From NCBI GenBank assembly GCA_019550975.1, contig SDWH01000006.1, positions 1 through 64,000 of the forward strand: DNA of 64,000 nucleotides. The letters run 5' to 3'. Position 1 is the first letter of the stretch, and each line of letters opens with the position of its first letter. The translations under genes and the position numbers were made by a program. The notes under the pieces were generated by a model. It was not told the DNA's origin. It searched no databases and was given only the letters and a program-made list of their open reading frames with translations. Positions 8,145-16,784 of this stretch are shown in pieces. The DNA is from Bacteroidales bacterium SW299 (lineage in GTDB: Bacteria; Bacteroidota; Bacteroidia; Bacteroidales; Bacteroidaceae).

Positions 8145-8428
8145 TTTTGTTATTCTCCATATTTTAGTGAAACATGAGCTTTTTACAGCTCGGATAATTT
8201 CCCTTTTTGTCTACTCACGTAAACCATTGTCAACACACGTCAACAAATGCGTCAGTGTGACATCGGGCAAAAGCCCTTAATTGTTCCGCGGTAGAAATAC
8301 GGTAGAAAAATATGGTGAACAACAGTATCCAACTGTTTATAGCTGGATTTTTGGCAAATAAAAAAGCCGCTGAAAATCAGCGACTTCATTATAGTTGATT
8401 CTAATTTGTTGCAGTTGATTACAATATC
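8145..8428. other. Element-chromosome junction beside mnmE, with Int-site-like repeats
   Basis: 284 bp without a gene. It holds GTCAACA twice 10 bp apart (8229-8235, 8239-8245), CGGTAGAAA twice 11 bp apart (8289-8297, 8300-8308) and AGTTGATT twice 20 bp apart (8393-8400, 8413-8420, just past the mnmE stop). Helically spaced repeats like these are typical of integrase arm/core or accessory-factor sites. I could not find a second copy of the mnmE end in direct orientation, so the other attachment site is probably outside the window and the exact crossover is not fixed. Confidence 0.45.
8361..8386 (-). terminator. mnmE: Rho-independent terminator of mnmE
   Basis: On the minus strand, AAGTCGCTGA-TTT-TCAGCGGCTT is followed by a T-run. 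It lies about 43 bp past the mnmE stop, the usual position for a terminator of the minus-strand operon ending in mnmE. Confidence 0.8.
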
Positions 8429-9832
8429 TTACTTGCCTATGCAAAAATGCTTAAAAATATTCCCCAGCACATCATCTGTTGTAACTTCTCCTATGATATC
8501 ATTCAGGTAGAAGATACATTCACGGAGATCTTGAGATATGAAGTCTCCGGAAAGGTTTGCCGACAGACCGTCTTGTACGCGGCGTATTGCTTTAAGGGCG
8601 TGGGCGAGAGCTTCGTAGTGGCGGATATTCGTTACGATAATGTCGCCCTGTCGGATGTCTGGCAGGTGGACGAGGTCGACAAGCAGCGATTGCAGGCGGT
8701 CGATATGGAGCCTCTGTCTGGCAGAAATCGCAATCATGTGCCAGTTGCTGCCGGAAGCTGTATCGATGAAGTCAGGCAGACGGTCGGACAAACACCCTGC
8801 TGCATCGCATTTGTTCATGGCGAGAACAACCTGCTTGTGTGCAAGATGCGGGCGCACTTTTTCATAAAAAGTGCGGAAGTCGTTGAGAGAACGTGTAAGA
8901 TCGTACATCAGAATGACGATCTGTGCCTGATCCAGCGCTTTGAAGCTCCGTTCGATGCCCATGGCTTCAATCGTGTCGCTCGTTTGACGGATGCCCGCAG
9001 TGTCGATGAAACGGAAAGTGATGCCGCGGATGTTCATCGTGTCTTCTATCACATCACGGGTGGTGCCGTGAATGTCACTTACGATGGCACGGTCTTCACC
9101 CACCAGCGCATTGAGGAGGGTTGACTTGCCGGCATTGGTTTCTCCGATAATGGCAACAGGAACGCCATTCTTGATGGCGTTGCCCGTGCTGAACGAATCG
9201 GCCAGCCTGCTTATGAGATGTTCTATCCGGGCGGCAAGCGACTGCAGTTCCGAGCGGTCAGCAAATTCCAGTTCCTCGTGGTCGCTGAAGTCCAGTTCAA
9301 GCTCCATGAGCGAAGTCAGGTGGAGCAGCTGGTTGCGGAGATTCGCCAGCTCACGGCTGAATCCCCCACGCATTTGGTTCATGGCAAGACGGTGGGTAGC
9401 TTCAGAGGTTGAGGCGATAAGGTCGGCTACGGCCTCTGCCTGGCTCAGGTCCATCTTGCCGTTCAGAAAAGCACGTTGGGTATATTCACCCGGACCGGCA
9501 GCGCGGCAGCCATGGTCGATGAGCAGTTGCATCACTTTTTGGAGAATATAAGAAGAACCATGACAGGATATTTCAGTAGAATCTTCTCCCGTGTATGAAT
9601 GAGGGGCGCGGAAAAGGCTTACCAGCACTTCGTCGATAATTTCTCCCCGGCGGTCTTTGATGTGTCCGAAAGTAAGTGTATAAGGCTTGCGTTCTGCCAG
9701 CGGTACAGACGAACCGGCAGGAGTGAAAATGCGGTCGGTTATAAGGATGGCTTCCGGTCCTGACACACGGATCGTTCCTATGGCACCTCCCTGTGCAGTT
9801 GCTATGGCGCAGATGGTATCTTGTATATTCAT
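8429..9832 (-). CDS. mnmE: tRNA uridine-5-carboxymethylaminomethyl modification GTPase MnmE
   Basis: 467 residues, full length. With MnmG it builds the cmnm5 modification on wobble U34 of several tRNAs. The N-terminal formyl-THF-binding domain (DTICAIATAQGGAIGTIRVSG) is followed by helices and an inserted G domain with G1 GETNAGKSTLLNALV, G2 GTTRD, G3 DTAGIRQT and G4 MNKCD. The C-terminal CIGK motif, whose cysteine is needed for modification, is intact. It is last in a run of minus-strand genes and is followed by a terminator. Its 3' end abuts the mobile element; in Salmonella and relatives the same gene end is the SGI1 insertion site. Confidence 0.97.
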   Translation of the reverse strand: MNIQDTICAIATAQGGAIGTIRVSGPEAILITDRIFTPAGSSVPLAERKPYTLTFGHIKDRRGEIIDEVLVSLFRAPHSYTGEDSTEISCHGSSYILQKVMQLLIDHGCRAAGPGEYTQRAFLNGKMDLSQAEAVADLIASTSEATHRLAMNQMRGGFSRELANLRNQLLHLTSLMELELDFSDHEELEFADRSELQSLAARIEHLISRLADSFSTGNAIKNGVPVAIIGETNAGKSTLLNALVGEDRAIVSDIHGTTRDVIEDTMNIRGITFRFIDTAGIRQTSDTIEAMGIERSFKALDQAQIVILMYDLTRSLNDFRTFYEKVRPHLAHKQVVLAMNKCDAAGCLSDRLPDFIDTASGSNWHMIAISARQRLHIDRLQSLLVDLVHLPDIRQGDIIVTNIRHYEALAHALKAIRRVQDGLSANLSGDFISQDLRECIFYLNDIIGEVTTDDVLGNIFKHFCIGK

Positions 9833-9905
9833 TCTTCAGTTGCAGATAATTGGCTTTATGGGACGGGGAAAGTCATAGCCAGACCTTCCGTCCCTTATTT
9901 GATAA

Positions 9906-10391
9906 TTAATACAGTTCGCTGACCAGCAGGCGGACGGTTTCTTCGAGGTATTTCTTGTCCGTTTCGTCGAAGTCATCCAAGCGGTCTGAATCGATGTCGA
10001 GCACACCCTTTACTTCTCCGTTTGCGATGAGCGGTACCACAATCTCCGAGCGGGAGAGGGAGCTGCAGGCGATGTGGCCGGGAAACTGGTCTACGTCGGG
10101 CACTACGACAGTGCGGCCTTCCGCCCATGCCGTTCCGCATACGCCTCGCCCTTTGCGGATGCTGTAGCAGGCCACGCTTCCCTGGAAGGGTCCGAGTATA
10201 AGCGCATTGTTTTGCACTAGGTAAAAGCCGACCCAGAAAAATCCGAAAGCTTCCTTGAGAGCGGCAGAAGCATTGGCAAGCACGCTTACTTCGTGCGGCT
10301 CGTCTTTGATAAGAGAGGCGAATTGCTCAAGAAAAACCTTATATCGTTCCGTTTTGTCTGTGATGTTATTCTGCTTGAAACTTGCTTCCAT
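9906..10391 (-). CDS. msrC: Free methionine-(R)-sulfoxide reductase (GAF domain)
   Basis: 161-residue single GAF domain. It reduces free Met-R-sulfoxide in the cytoplasm. Three cysteines, C75, C85 and C109, have the same spacing as C84, C94 and C118 of E. coli YebR/MsrC. The surrounding family sequence is also present (GPFQGSVACYSI, GVCGTAWAE, HIACSSLSRSEIVVP, GVLDIDSD). It lies 73 bp upstream of mnmE and 22 bp after the nucleoside phosphorylase, on the same strand. Confidence 0.92.
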   Translation of the reverse strand: MEASFKQNNITDKTERYKVFLEQFASLIKDEPHEVSVLANASAALKEAFGFFWVGFYLVQNNALILGPFQGSVACYSIRKGRGVCGTAWAEGRTVVVPDVDQFPGHIACSSLSRSEIVVPLIANGEVKGVLDIDSDRLDDFDETDKKYLEETVRLLVSELY

Positions 10392-10413
10392 TTTGCAGTT
10401 GTCTTATGTTAGA

Positions 10414-11298
10414 TTAAATTCGGTTGAGTACAAGCTGGATCAGATCGTCGATGTGCGTCTTGTAGCCCGTATCAGCTTCTTTCTTTACGCGGTTGGCGAT
10501 GACCATGCATACCGTGGTAGCCTTGTGCCCGAGCAGGCGCGCCAGTCCCGCCAGTGCAGAGCTTTCCATCTCGTAGTTGGTGATGTGCTTGCCCTGGTAT
10601 TCGAAACTTTCAATCTTTTCGTTCTGGTGCGGATCGGCAAGGGGGATGCGCAGCCGTCTTCCTTGGGGGCCGAAAAAGCCTCCGCAGGCCACGGTGATGC
10701 CCCGCACCAGGTCTTTTTCCGCGATGCGTTCCGTCAGTTCTTTGTCGGCATGCACGGCGTAAAGGGCAGGAGAGCAGAGGTTGCCGCTCCATCCCAGATG
10801 GTTGAGCAGGGCACGCTCAAGAGGCAGGTCGCATACGGCGTTGCGTCCTTCGTAGAAGTTGAGCAGCCCGTCCAATCCGATGGAAGTTTCCGAGCAGATG
10901 AAAGTGCCTGCGGGCGTATAGTGCTGCAGCCCTCCGCAGGTGCCGATGCGCACCAGCTCCAGTTGCCGGAACGTATCTTTCTCCTTGCGCGTCAGGAAGT
11001 CGATGTTTGCCAATGCATCCAGTTCGTTCATTACGATGTCGATGTTGTCACAGCCGATTCCGGTTGACATTGCCGTAATCCGTTTGCCCTGGTATGTGCC
11101 GGTGACCGTATGGAATTCGCGGCTCTGGATGTCACACTCTTTCGATTCAAAATGCGACGCAACCAGGTCCACACGTCCGGGATCGCCTACGAGAATCACC
11201 TTGGAAGCAAGCTGGTCGGGGCGTACATGCAAGTGGAATATGGATCCGTCTTCATTGATTATCAGTTCAGAAGGAGGAAAGTATGTTTTTGTGTTCAT
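10414..11298 (-). CDS. Nucleoside phosphorylase (uridine phosphorylase-like)
   Basis: 294 residues of the PNP/UDP family. Phosphate-binding GDPGR (residues 38-42), MSTGIGCDNIDIVMNEL and IGTCGGL are in place. YEMESSALAGLARL near residue 230 carries the ribose-binding Glu-Met-Glu signature. It cleaves a nucleoside with phosphate to a free base and ribose-1-phosphate for salvage. Overall it looks most like the uridine phosphorylase branch, but base specificity cannot be read with certainty. Co-directional with msrC 22 bp downstream. Confidence 0.87.
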   Translation of the reverse strand: MNTKTYFPPSELIINEDGSIFHLHVRPDQLASKVILVGDPGRVDLVASHFESKECDIQSREFHTVTGTYQGKRITAMSTGIGCDNIDIVMNELDALANIDFLTRKEKDTFRQLELVRIGTCGGLQHYTPAGTFICSETSIGLDGLLNFYEGRNAVCDLPLERALLNHLGWSGNLCSPALYAVHADKELTERIAEKDLVRGITVACGGFFGPQGRRLRIPLADPHQNEKIESFEYQGKHITNYEMESSALAGLARLLGHKATTVCMVIANRVKKEADTGYKTHIDDLIQLVLNRI

Positions 11299-11316
11299 AA
11301 GTTGTAGTTTTTATTT

Positions 11317-11357
11317 CAGACCGCACAGCGTGCCCGCATGAGCTTCTGTGCAGTCTG
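11317..11357. terminator. Imperfect hairpin between floA and the phosphorylase gene
   Basis: Outer arms CAGAC/GTCTG and inner arms CACAG/CTGTG pair across a 17-nt centre with one internal mismatch. It lies between the floA stop and the start of the next gene. No T-run, so termination is weakly supported; it may only slow read-through. Confidence 0.35.
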
Positions 11358-11369
11358 CTGTGGTTATAA

Positions 11370-12374
11370 TTATTTTCCTATCGGGTCGTTGTTTGCCGGA
11401 TGCGAGTCGGGGCGGGCTATGCTGTTGCGCATTTCGGTGTCTGCCTGTATGTTCTTCATCCGGTAGTAGTCCATGATGCCGAGGTTTCCGCTGCGGAATG
11501 CGTCGGCCATTGCTTTGGGCACTTCGGCTTCCGCCTGTATGACGTTGGCCCGCGCTTCTTCTGCCTTGGCTTTCATTTCCTGTTCCAGGGCCACGGCCAT
11601 GGCGCGGCGTTCTTCGGCTTTTGCCTGGGCTATGTTCTTGTCTGCGTTGGCCTGGTCTATCTGGAGGGATGCTCCGATGTTGCGGCCTATGTCGATGTCG
11701 GCGATGTCGATGGAGAGAATCTCGAAAGCTGTACCGGCGTCAAGGCCTTTGCGGAGCACAAGCTTTGAGATGGAGTCCGGGTTTTCGAGCACCGACTTGT
11801 GGTTTTCGGATGAGCCGATTGACGAAACGATGCCTTCGCCTACACGTGCCAGAACGGTGTCTTCGCCGGCTCCTCCCACAAGCTGGCGGATGTTGGCGCG
11901 AACCGTCACGCGGGCTTTGGCTATCAGCTGGATTCCGTCTTTTGCCACGGCTGTCACCGGAGGGGTGTCAATCACTTTCGGGTTGACCGACATTTGGACG
12001 GCTTCGAATACGTCGCGTCCCGCAAGGTCGATTCCTGTAGCCATCTGGAAAGAAAGCTCGATATTGGCTTTCGATGCGGAAACCAGGGCGTGGACGACTT
12101 TCTCCACGTGTCCGCCTGCCATGTAGTGGGCTTCAAGTTCGTCGCGGGTGATGTTGCTCAGCCCTGCCTTGTGCGCTTCGATCATGGCTGGCACGATGGT
12201 GTGCGGCGGCACGTTGCGGATGCGCATCAGGAAAAGCTGTATGAGCGAGATGCTTACGCCCGACACTTTGGCGGAGAGCCAGAGAAAGAAGGGAACATAA
12301 TGGAAAAAGATTGCCAGCAGGATAATGGCTCCTACGGCCATGACGGCAAGTGGCAGAATACCGGAACTGAACAT
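11370..12374 (-). CDS. floA: Flotillin-like protein FloA (UPF0365)
   Basis: 334 residues, the usual FloA length. An N-terminal membrane-inserting segment (about 5-32) leads to an SPFH-like domain ([36 protein letters not shown]) and then a long Ala/Glu-rich helix (about 235-300). It ends [21 protein letters not shown], a family signature. FloA proteins form membrane microdomain scaffolds. The NfeD-type partner lies 51 bp upstream in the same direction, the conserved pairing of these two families. Confidence 0.93.
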   Translation of the reverse strand: MFSSGILPLAVMAVGAIILLAIFFHYVPFFLWLSAKVSGVSISLIQLFLMRIRNVPPHTIVPAMIEAHKAGLSNITRDELEAHYMAGGHVEKVVHALVSASKANIELSFQMATGIDLAGRDVFEAVQMSVNPKVIDTPPVTAVAKDGIQLIAKARVTVRANIRQLVGGAGEDTVLARVGEGIVSSIGSSENHKSVLENPDSISKLVLRKGLDAGTAFEILSIDIADIDIGRNIGASLQIDQANADKNIAQAKAEERRAMAVALEQEMKAKAEEARANVIQAEAEVPKAMADAFRSGNLGIMDYYRMKNIQADTEMRNSIARPDSHPANNDPIGK

Positions 12375-12425
12375 AAGATTGGTTGTTTTAAAGGTTATTG
12401 AATAAGGTCTTGAAAAAGCGTGCTT

Positions 12426-12896
12426 TTACGCCTGGAGGCGTTTCACATAAACGGTGCCGTTGTCAATGCGTACAATTTCGATTTGGGATTTCTCGTCAAT
12501 GAACCCGTCGGCCGACTGCACTTCGATAATCTTTCCGTTGAAGTCGGCGTTTCCGATGAGCGTGAGCCTTGTCACGGAAACCCCCGTGTCGCCCGGTTTC
12601 AGGTCGAGTCCCTTCAGCGGTTCGGGCTTGAAGTTGAGCGTCTTCTTCAATGCCAGCCTGTCGACCGTCTTGGAGCGCATGAACCAGGCGGTTACCATGG
12701 CGACACCTGCGGCGGAAGCTCCGACCGTGATCCATCCTGCCATGAAGCCCACATTGGCAAAGGCATAATAGATTGCAAAGAGAATGCAGCATGCTGCACT
12801 CAGTCCGGCTACGCTGATGCCTGGAATGAGAAACACTTCGATGGCAAACAGGATGAGTCCGCCTGCAATCAGTGCGATGATGATTAATGTAGACAT
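12426..12896 (-). CDS. NfeD-like membrane protein
   Basis: 156 residues: the short NfeD form. Three hydrophobic segments fill residues 3-70. A soluble OB-fold C-terminal domain (about 90-156) has the family pattern GDTGVSVTRLTLIGNADFNGKIIEVQ broken into strands and ends VRIDNGTVYVKRL. NfeD proteins partner with SPFH/flotillin proteins. It precedes floA and follows the TPR/PD40 gene by 13 bp, so the three are likely co-transcribed. Confidence 0.88.
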   Translation of the reverse strand: MSTLIIIALIAGGLILFAIEVFLIPGISVAGLSAACCILFAIYYAFANVGFMAGWITVGASAAGVAMVTAWFMRSKTVDRLALKKTLNFKPEPLKGLDLKPGDTGVSVTRLTLIGNADFNGKIIEVQSADGFIDEKSQIEIVRIDNGTVYVKRLQA

Positions 12897-12909
12897 GGCA
12901 GATAGGTTT

Positions 12910-14331
12910 TTAAAGATGTTTTATTGCTTTGATTTCCGTGTTCCGGACTTCAACGGTCAGGCTGCTGATTTCTTTCTGCAGCTCGTTCACTCTCTTTTCT
13001 TTGTCGAGGATGCCCGGAGCCATCCGCTGCCTGTCGGCGGGATTGACGGCCTGGGTATAACTGTAGCGTGCATCTTCGAGCGATTTCTTCAGAGCGGCCA
13101 GATCTTTCTGCTTCTGCTGCAGTTGGGTGAAGAGTTTCAGAGCCTGTGCAGACCGGAAGTCGCCCAGCTTGCGGTAGACGGAATTGTCGTTGACAACAAA
13201 CTCAAAGTCGCCTTCATGCTGCTTCTGTTCGTTGCCGTAGGTGGCCTGCGCCAGACGCTGCTTTCCGTTGCGGAGCTGTTCGGCGTTTCCCCACGTGCTT
13301 CTGATGCTGCTCATCCGGGCAAGGTCTCTCAGCTTGTCGGGGTCGGTGGCTTCGTAGTCGTAGACAATCTTCGACGTGTTCGGGACGAACACATAAACGC
13401 ACGCTTTTCCTTCCGGCTGATAGCGGTCGGAAGCGAACCACCCCAGCTGGTTGAAGTCGTCGATGACGTAGAGATAGTCGTTGAACGGCGAGTTGAACGG
13501 GAAGCCCACGTTGTCAGGCTTCAGATACGTTCCGTCTTCCGTATCGTATCTGGTTATGAATATGTCGTATCCCCCCATGCTTTCTTTTCCCTCCGAGGCG
13601 AAGTAGAGCGTGATTCCGTCCGAATTCAAGAACGGATAGTTCTGGCTGCATTCCGTTTCGTTCACGCCGGCCAGCGGCTGGGGCGAGCTCCAGGATTCGC
13701 CCAGTTTGGTGCGCGTGTAGAGATGGGTCTTTCCCGCCGCGTCGGTTTGCGGCAGAATCATCTTGTCGCCCCATTCGTCGGCGTAATATGTTCCCTGCAT
13801 ATCATCCAGCGCGCCGACCGTTCCGGCCGCTTCGCTGAGCTTGTAGGCTTTGAGCAGTTCGTTCTTGTCTACGACAAAACTGTCTATTACGGTCACGTTT
13901 TCCACCCCGCGTATCATTCTGGCTCCCATGCGGTATTTTTCCATCAGCTCATCGGTGAAGGAAGTGTCGCGCTTCTTGCGTTCCAGCCAGTAGATGTGTT
14001 CTTCCAGGTTCTCGATGGCTTCGTCAAACCGGTAGAGATCGTAGCAGGCCTTGCTCAGATAGAGGTATCCGTCGATGTATTTGCGTTCGGCGCTTTTCTC
14101 CAGATAGGGGACGGATTTTTGCAGTTCGCCGGTTTCGTAGCAGCAGGCGCCATACCAGAAGTTGTAGCTTGCGTTCGACGGCGCTTGTCTGACCAGCCGC
14201 TCGAACACCGGTTTCGCTTTTCCGAATTCCCCCTCGGCAAACCATTTCTTGGCTTGTGCGAGTGTCTGTGCAAAGACTCCTCCTCCGCAGCAGAGGGCCA
14301 GAATCAGCATGTTATATCTTTTTATCATCAT
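12910..14331 (-). CDS. Exported TPR and PD40 beta-propeller repeat protein
   Basis: 473 residues. A signal peptide (residues 1-21, ending GGVFAQ) is followed by TPR-like helices (about 22-125: AKKWFAEGEFGKAKPVFERL, YLYLSKACYDLYRFDEAIENL). A propeller-type region with PD40 strands follows (about 160-330: YPFLNSDGITLYFASEGKES, GGYDIFITRY, NQLGWFASDR). The C-terminus is coiled coil (about 400-470). The first parts resemble PorE-type periplasmic proteins of Bacteroidetes, but there is no OmpA domain, so peptidoglycan binding is not indicated. Exported; function unknown. The start is supported by a promoter -7 box 29 bp upstream. Confidence 0.75.
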   Translation of the reverse strand: MMIKRYNMLILALCCGGGVFAQTLAQAKKWFAEGEFGKAKPVFERLVRQAPSNASYNFWYGACCYETGELQKSVPYLEKSAERKYIDGYLYLSKACYDLYRFDEAIENLEEHIYWLERKKRDTSFTDELMEKYRMGARMIRGVENVTVIDSFVVDKNELLKAYKLSEAAGTVGALDDMQGTYYADEWGDKMILPQTDAAGKTHLYTRTKLGESWSSPQPLAGVNETECSQNYPFLNSDGITLYFASEGKESMGGYDIFITRYDTEDGTYLKPDNVGFPFNSPFNDYLYVIDDFNQLGWFASDRYQPEGKACVYVFVPNTSKIVYDYEATDPDKLRDLARMSSIRSTWGNAEQLRNGKQRLAQATYGNEQKQHEGDFEFVVNDNSVYRKLGDFRSAQALKLFTQLQQKQKDLAALKKSLEDARYSYTQAVNPADRQRMAPGILDKEKRVNELQKEISSLTVEVRNTEIKAIKHL

Positions 14332-14359
14332 ATTCTGCCGTTTTTCAGTTTTTATGATT

Positions 14360-14367
14360 CAAATATA
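14360..14367 (-). promoter_or_regulatory. -7 box upstream of the TPR/PD40 gene
   Basis: Minus-strand TATATTTG, a full match to the Bacteroidetes TAnnTTTG box, 29 bp before the ATG. No clear -33 TTTG was found at 19-20 bp. It would drive TPR/PD40-nfeD-floA and perhaps the genes beyond. Confidence 0.6.
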
Positions 14368-14509
14368 CAATCTTTCTTTGGAATGACGGCTTTTTCTGTA
14401 TTCTATTTTCCGAAATTTTTCATGAAATGATTCTTTTGATGTATTTTTGCGCCGGTTTTGCCGGAGTGTGGATTTGGACGGTCTGGTTCAGAATGATGCC
14501 ACCGGAAAA

Positions 14510-14597
14510 ATGACGGCTTGTCTTGATGAAGATAACGGCTCATTCGGATTGAGATGACGGCTCATTTTAATTAAGATAACGGGTCATTTTTTGGAGG
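14510..14597 (+). repeat. Tandem array of four degenerate 22-bp repeats (family A)
   Basis: The core AT[G/A]ACGG[C/G]T recurs at 14510, 14532, 14554 and 14576, exactly 22 bp apart. Later bases are partly conserved (CATT then a TT/AG ending). The array ends about 44 bp before the ttcA start. A lone related core is at about 14383-14391. Sixteen bases at 14553-14568 recur exactly at 35931-35946. The units are contiguous with no unique spacers, so this is not a CRISPR array. Confidence 0.8.
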
Positions 14598-14640
14598 TCG
14601 GACGGAACGCCACGCGACGGACTTTTTTTGATTGGAGCAA

Positions 14641-15375
14641 ATGAAGAAGAATACGGAAGAGATGAGGCTTTTGAAGCGCGTCCGTACACGCCTGATGAAG
14701 GGCATCTGCCAGTACGGACTGATTGAGGATGGCGACAGGATACTGATCGGATTGTCGGGAGGCAAGGACTCGCTGGCTTTGCTGGAGCTGCTGGCAGAGC
14801 GTTCGCGCATCTACAAGCCGAAGTTTTCGGTGGTGGCGGCGCATGTGGTCATGAAGAATATCGCCTACGAGTCGGACCTCGGTTACCTGAAGGCGTTTGC
14901 AGAGGAGAGGGGAGTGCCTTTCGTCTGCGAGGAAACGTCGTTCGATCCGTCGACCGACAGCCGGAAATCGCCCTGTTTTCTCTGCTCGTGGAACCGCCGC
15001 AAGGCTTTGTTCACGCTCGCCAAGGAACACGGGTGCAACAAGATTGCGCTGGGGCATCACATGGATGACATACTGGAAACGTTGCTCATGAACATGACTT
15101 TCCAGGGGGCTTTCAGCACGATGCCTCCGCGTCTTGAAATGCGCAAGTTCGATATGACGGTGATCCGTCCGCTGTGTCTGGTACACGAGTCAGACCTGAA
15201 GGAGCTGTCGGCGCTGAGAGGCTACAGGAAGCAGATAAAGAACTGTCCGTATGAAAGGGATTCCCACCGTTCGGATATGAAGGAGGTGCTTCGCAGGCTG
15301 GAGGAGATGAACCCCGAAGCGCGCTACAGCCTTTGGGGGAGCATGGGAAATGTCCAGGAAGATTTGCTGCCTTGA
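14641..15375 (+). CDS. ttcA: TtcA-family tRNA 2-thiocytidine synthetase
   Basis: 244 residues from the ATG at 14641 (GGAG lies 4-5 bp before it; a TTG at 14632 would add three residues). PP-loop ATPase with SGGKDS (residues 39-44) and GHHMDDILETLLMNM. Cysteines at about 112, 115 and 202 match the three [4Fe-4S] ligands of TtcA (CFLC then CPYE). TtcA thiolates C32 of some tRNAs. Stand-alone on the plus strand, divergent from the TPR/PD40 operon, with the 22-bp repeat array just upstream. Confidence 0.85.
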   Translation: MKKNTEEMRLLKRVRTRLMKGICQYGLIEDGDRILIGLSGGKDSLALLELLAERSRIYKPKFSVVAAHVVMKNIAYESDLGYLKAFAEERGVPFVCEETSFDPSTDSRKSPCFLCSWNRRKALFTLAKEHGCNKIALGHHMDDILETLLMNMTFQGAFSTMPPRLEMRKFDMTVIRPLCLVHESDLKELSALRGYRKQIKNCPYERDSHRSDMKEVLRRLEEMNPEARYSLWGSMGNVQEDLLP

Positions 15376-15462
15376 CTCCGCTCCTTTTTCCGGAAAGGCG
15401 CAAAGAGGCGGCGGAAACGGCTGGCCGTCAGGTGTATAATTATTAACTATTCGCTATAATTT

Positions 15463-15837
15463 ATGTGGACGCATGGTATTTATGCTGTAATTTTATTGGT
15501 ATTTTCGAATATCTTCATGACATTCGCCTGGTACGGGCATCTGAAGATGCGTGAAGAGTTCAGTTGGTTTGCGGCTCTGCCGCTTATCGGAGTTATCGCT
15601 TTCAGTTGGGCGATCGCGTTTTTTGAATATTGTCTGCAGGTTCCTGCCAACCGCTTGGGATTCAAAGACAGCGGAGGACCGTTCGACATCATGCAGCTGA
15701 AAGTGATTCAGGAAGTGATAACGCTTGCCGTGTTTACGGTGTTCTCGATGATTGCCTTCAAGGTGGAACTGAAATGGAATCACCTGGCCGCGTTTGTCTG
15801 TCTGGTGCTTGCCGTATATTTTGTGTTCAAGAAATAA
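15463..15837 (+). CDS. DMT-type small membrane protein (DUF486)
   Basis: 124 residues with four hydrophobic helices (about 5-22, 36-54, 78-96, 103-121). The DUF486 signature is clear: FMTFAWYGHLK, ALPLIGVIAFSWAIAFFEYCLQVPANR split over helix 2, and LKVIQEVITLAVF. The family resembles half-size drug/metabolite transporters; the substrate is unknown. It ends 5 bp from the convergent gene at 15843. Confidence 0.85.
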   Translation: MWTHGIYAVILLVFSNIFMTFAWYGHLKMREEFSWFAALPLIGVIAFSWAIAFFEYCLQVPANRLGFKDSGGPFDIMQLKVIQEVITLAVFTVFSMIAFKVELKWNHLAAFVCLVLAVYFVFKK

Positions 15838-15842
15838 GCCGT

Positions 15843-16784
15843 TCAGTCGCTCATTTCGCGCAGCCGCCGGATTTGCCGCTGCACGTCGTACGGGTTGGTG
15901 TGCATTTCCTTTCCGCGTTTGTTCTTCTGATGGCTGATGGAATCTTCCGTCTGTTTGCGCCGGATGTATTCATACAGATTGCCTTCACTGCTTTGCGGTG
16001 AGGGCTTTTTTTCTTTCTGCTTCTTGTTTCCGTCGGAGCGGGCGGGCATTTTCAGCGTGTCGGCTGGCACAGCCTGTGCAATGCTGTCCGTATCTTTCGT
16101 GGAATAGACGGGCAACAAGCGGTAAAAGTTGGGCATTTTCAGGCTGTCTTCCTTCGTAGGCTTGTAGTCCTTGTATGTTTTCCAGGCGTTTGCATGCTTC
16201 TTGTTGTGTGCCAGCATGCGTCCGCGGGGGCTCAGGGTGCTGTAGAGGAAGCCGATGAAGTCCAGTCCCCCGATGACGGCTGATGCTCCGAGCGGACCTC
16301 CGGCTCCGCCTGTGGCACGCCGGTACATCGCTCCTGTTGAGGGAGCGATGCTTAGTCCGTATTCGTCGTAGTACGGTGCGTAAGGATTGAGTGTCCATGA
16401 AATCTCCAGCTTTTTGGGACGTCCCGCCACGAGTTTGTCATAGATGGGGTCTTCGCCGAACTTTGTCCAGATGGTGTAAGGCTCGAAGCGGAACCATCCG
16501 GTCGGTTTCCATAAGATGGAGCTGTCTGTCAGGCTTCTCGGGATGCTCGTGAACTCTTTAAACTTCATCCAGCTTTTTTCCACTGGCGCTTCTTTGGGCG
16601 TTTCCTTCCGCTCGGGAGAATTTCCGTTGAAGTCAAACTGGATCATCTTCACCGCATCCATGTTCAGACGTATCTCCTTGTCCTCTTTCTGTTCCTGTGC
16701 GGAAAGGGGAAGCAGTTCTGCCAGACAAAACAAGATGGAAATCTGTGTCCGGAAGCGGTGTCTATAGGAGATGGAATGTTTCAT
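15843..16784 (-). CDS. Exported hypothetical protein (DUF4858-like)
   Basis: 313 residues from the ATG at 16784, which overlaps the TGA of the upstream NlpC/P60 gene (ATGA), indicating translational coupling. A signal-like N-terminus (about 1-30, ILFCLAELLPLSAQ) is followed by a domain with FTSIPRSLTDSSILWKPTGW, ISWTLNPYAPYYDEYGLSI and FIGFLYSTLSPRGRMLAHNK. The C-terminus is Lys/Ser/Glu-rich. It matches my recollection of a Bacteroides-restricted DUF (DUF4858), function unknown. Confidence 0.55.
   Translation of the reverse strand: MKHSISYRHRFRTQISILFCLAELLPLSAQEQKEDKEIRLNMDAVKMIQFDFNGNSPERKETPKEAPVEKSWMKFKEFTSIPRSLTDSSILWKPTGWFRFEPYTIWTKFGEDPIYDKLVAGRPKKLEISWTLNPYAPYYDEYGLSIAPSTGAMYRRATGGAGGPLGASAVIGGLDFIGFLYSTLSPRGRMLAHNKKHANAWKTYKDYKPTKEDSLKMPNFYRLLPVYSTKDTDSIAQAVPADTLKMPARSDGNKKQKEKKPSPQSSEGNLYEYIRRKQTEDSISHQKNKRGKEMHTNPYDVQRQIRRLREMSD

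Noticed and set aside
12784..14430. 548-aa plus-strand frame across the TPR/PD40 gene
   Set aside because: The opposite strand has a signal peptide, TPR and PD40 motifs and a promoter; the plus frame is a long shadow in GC-rich coding DNA.
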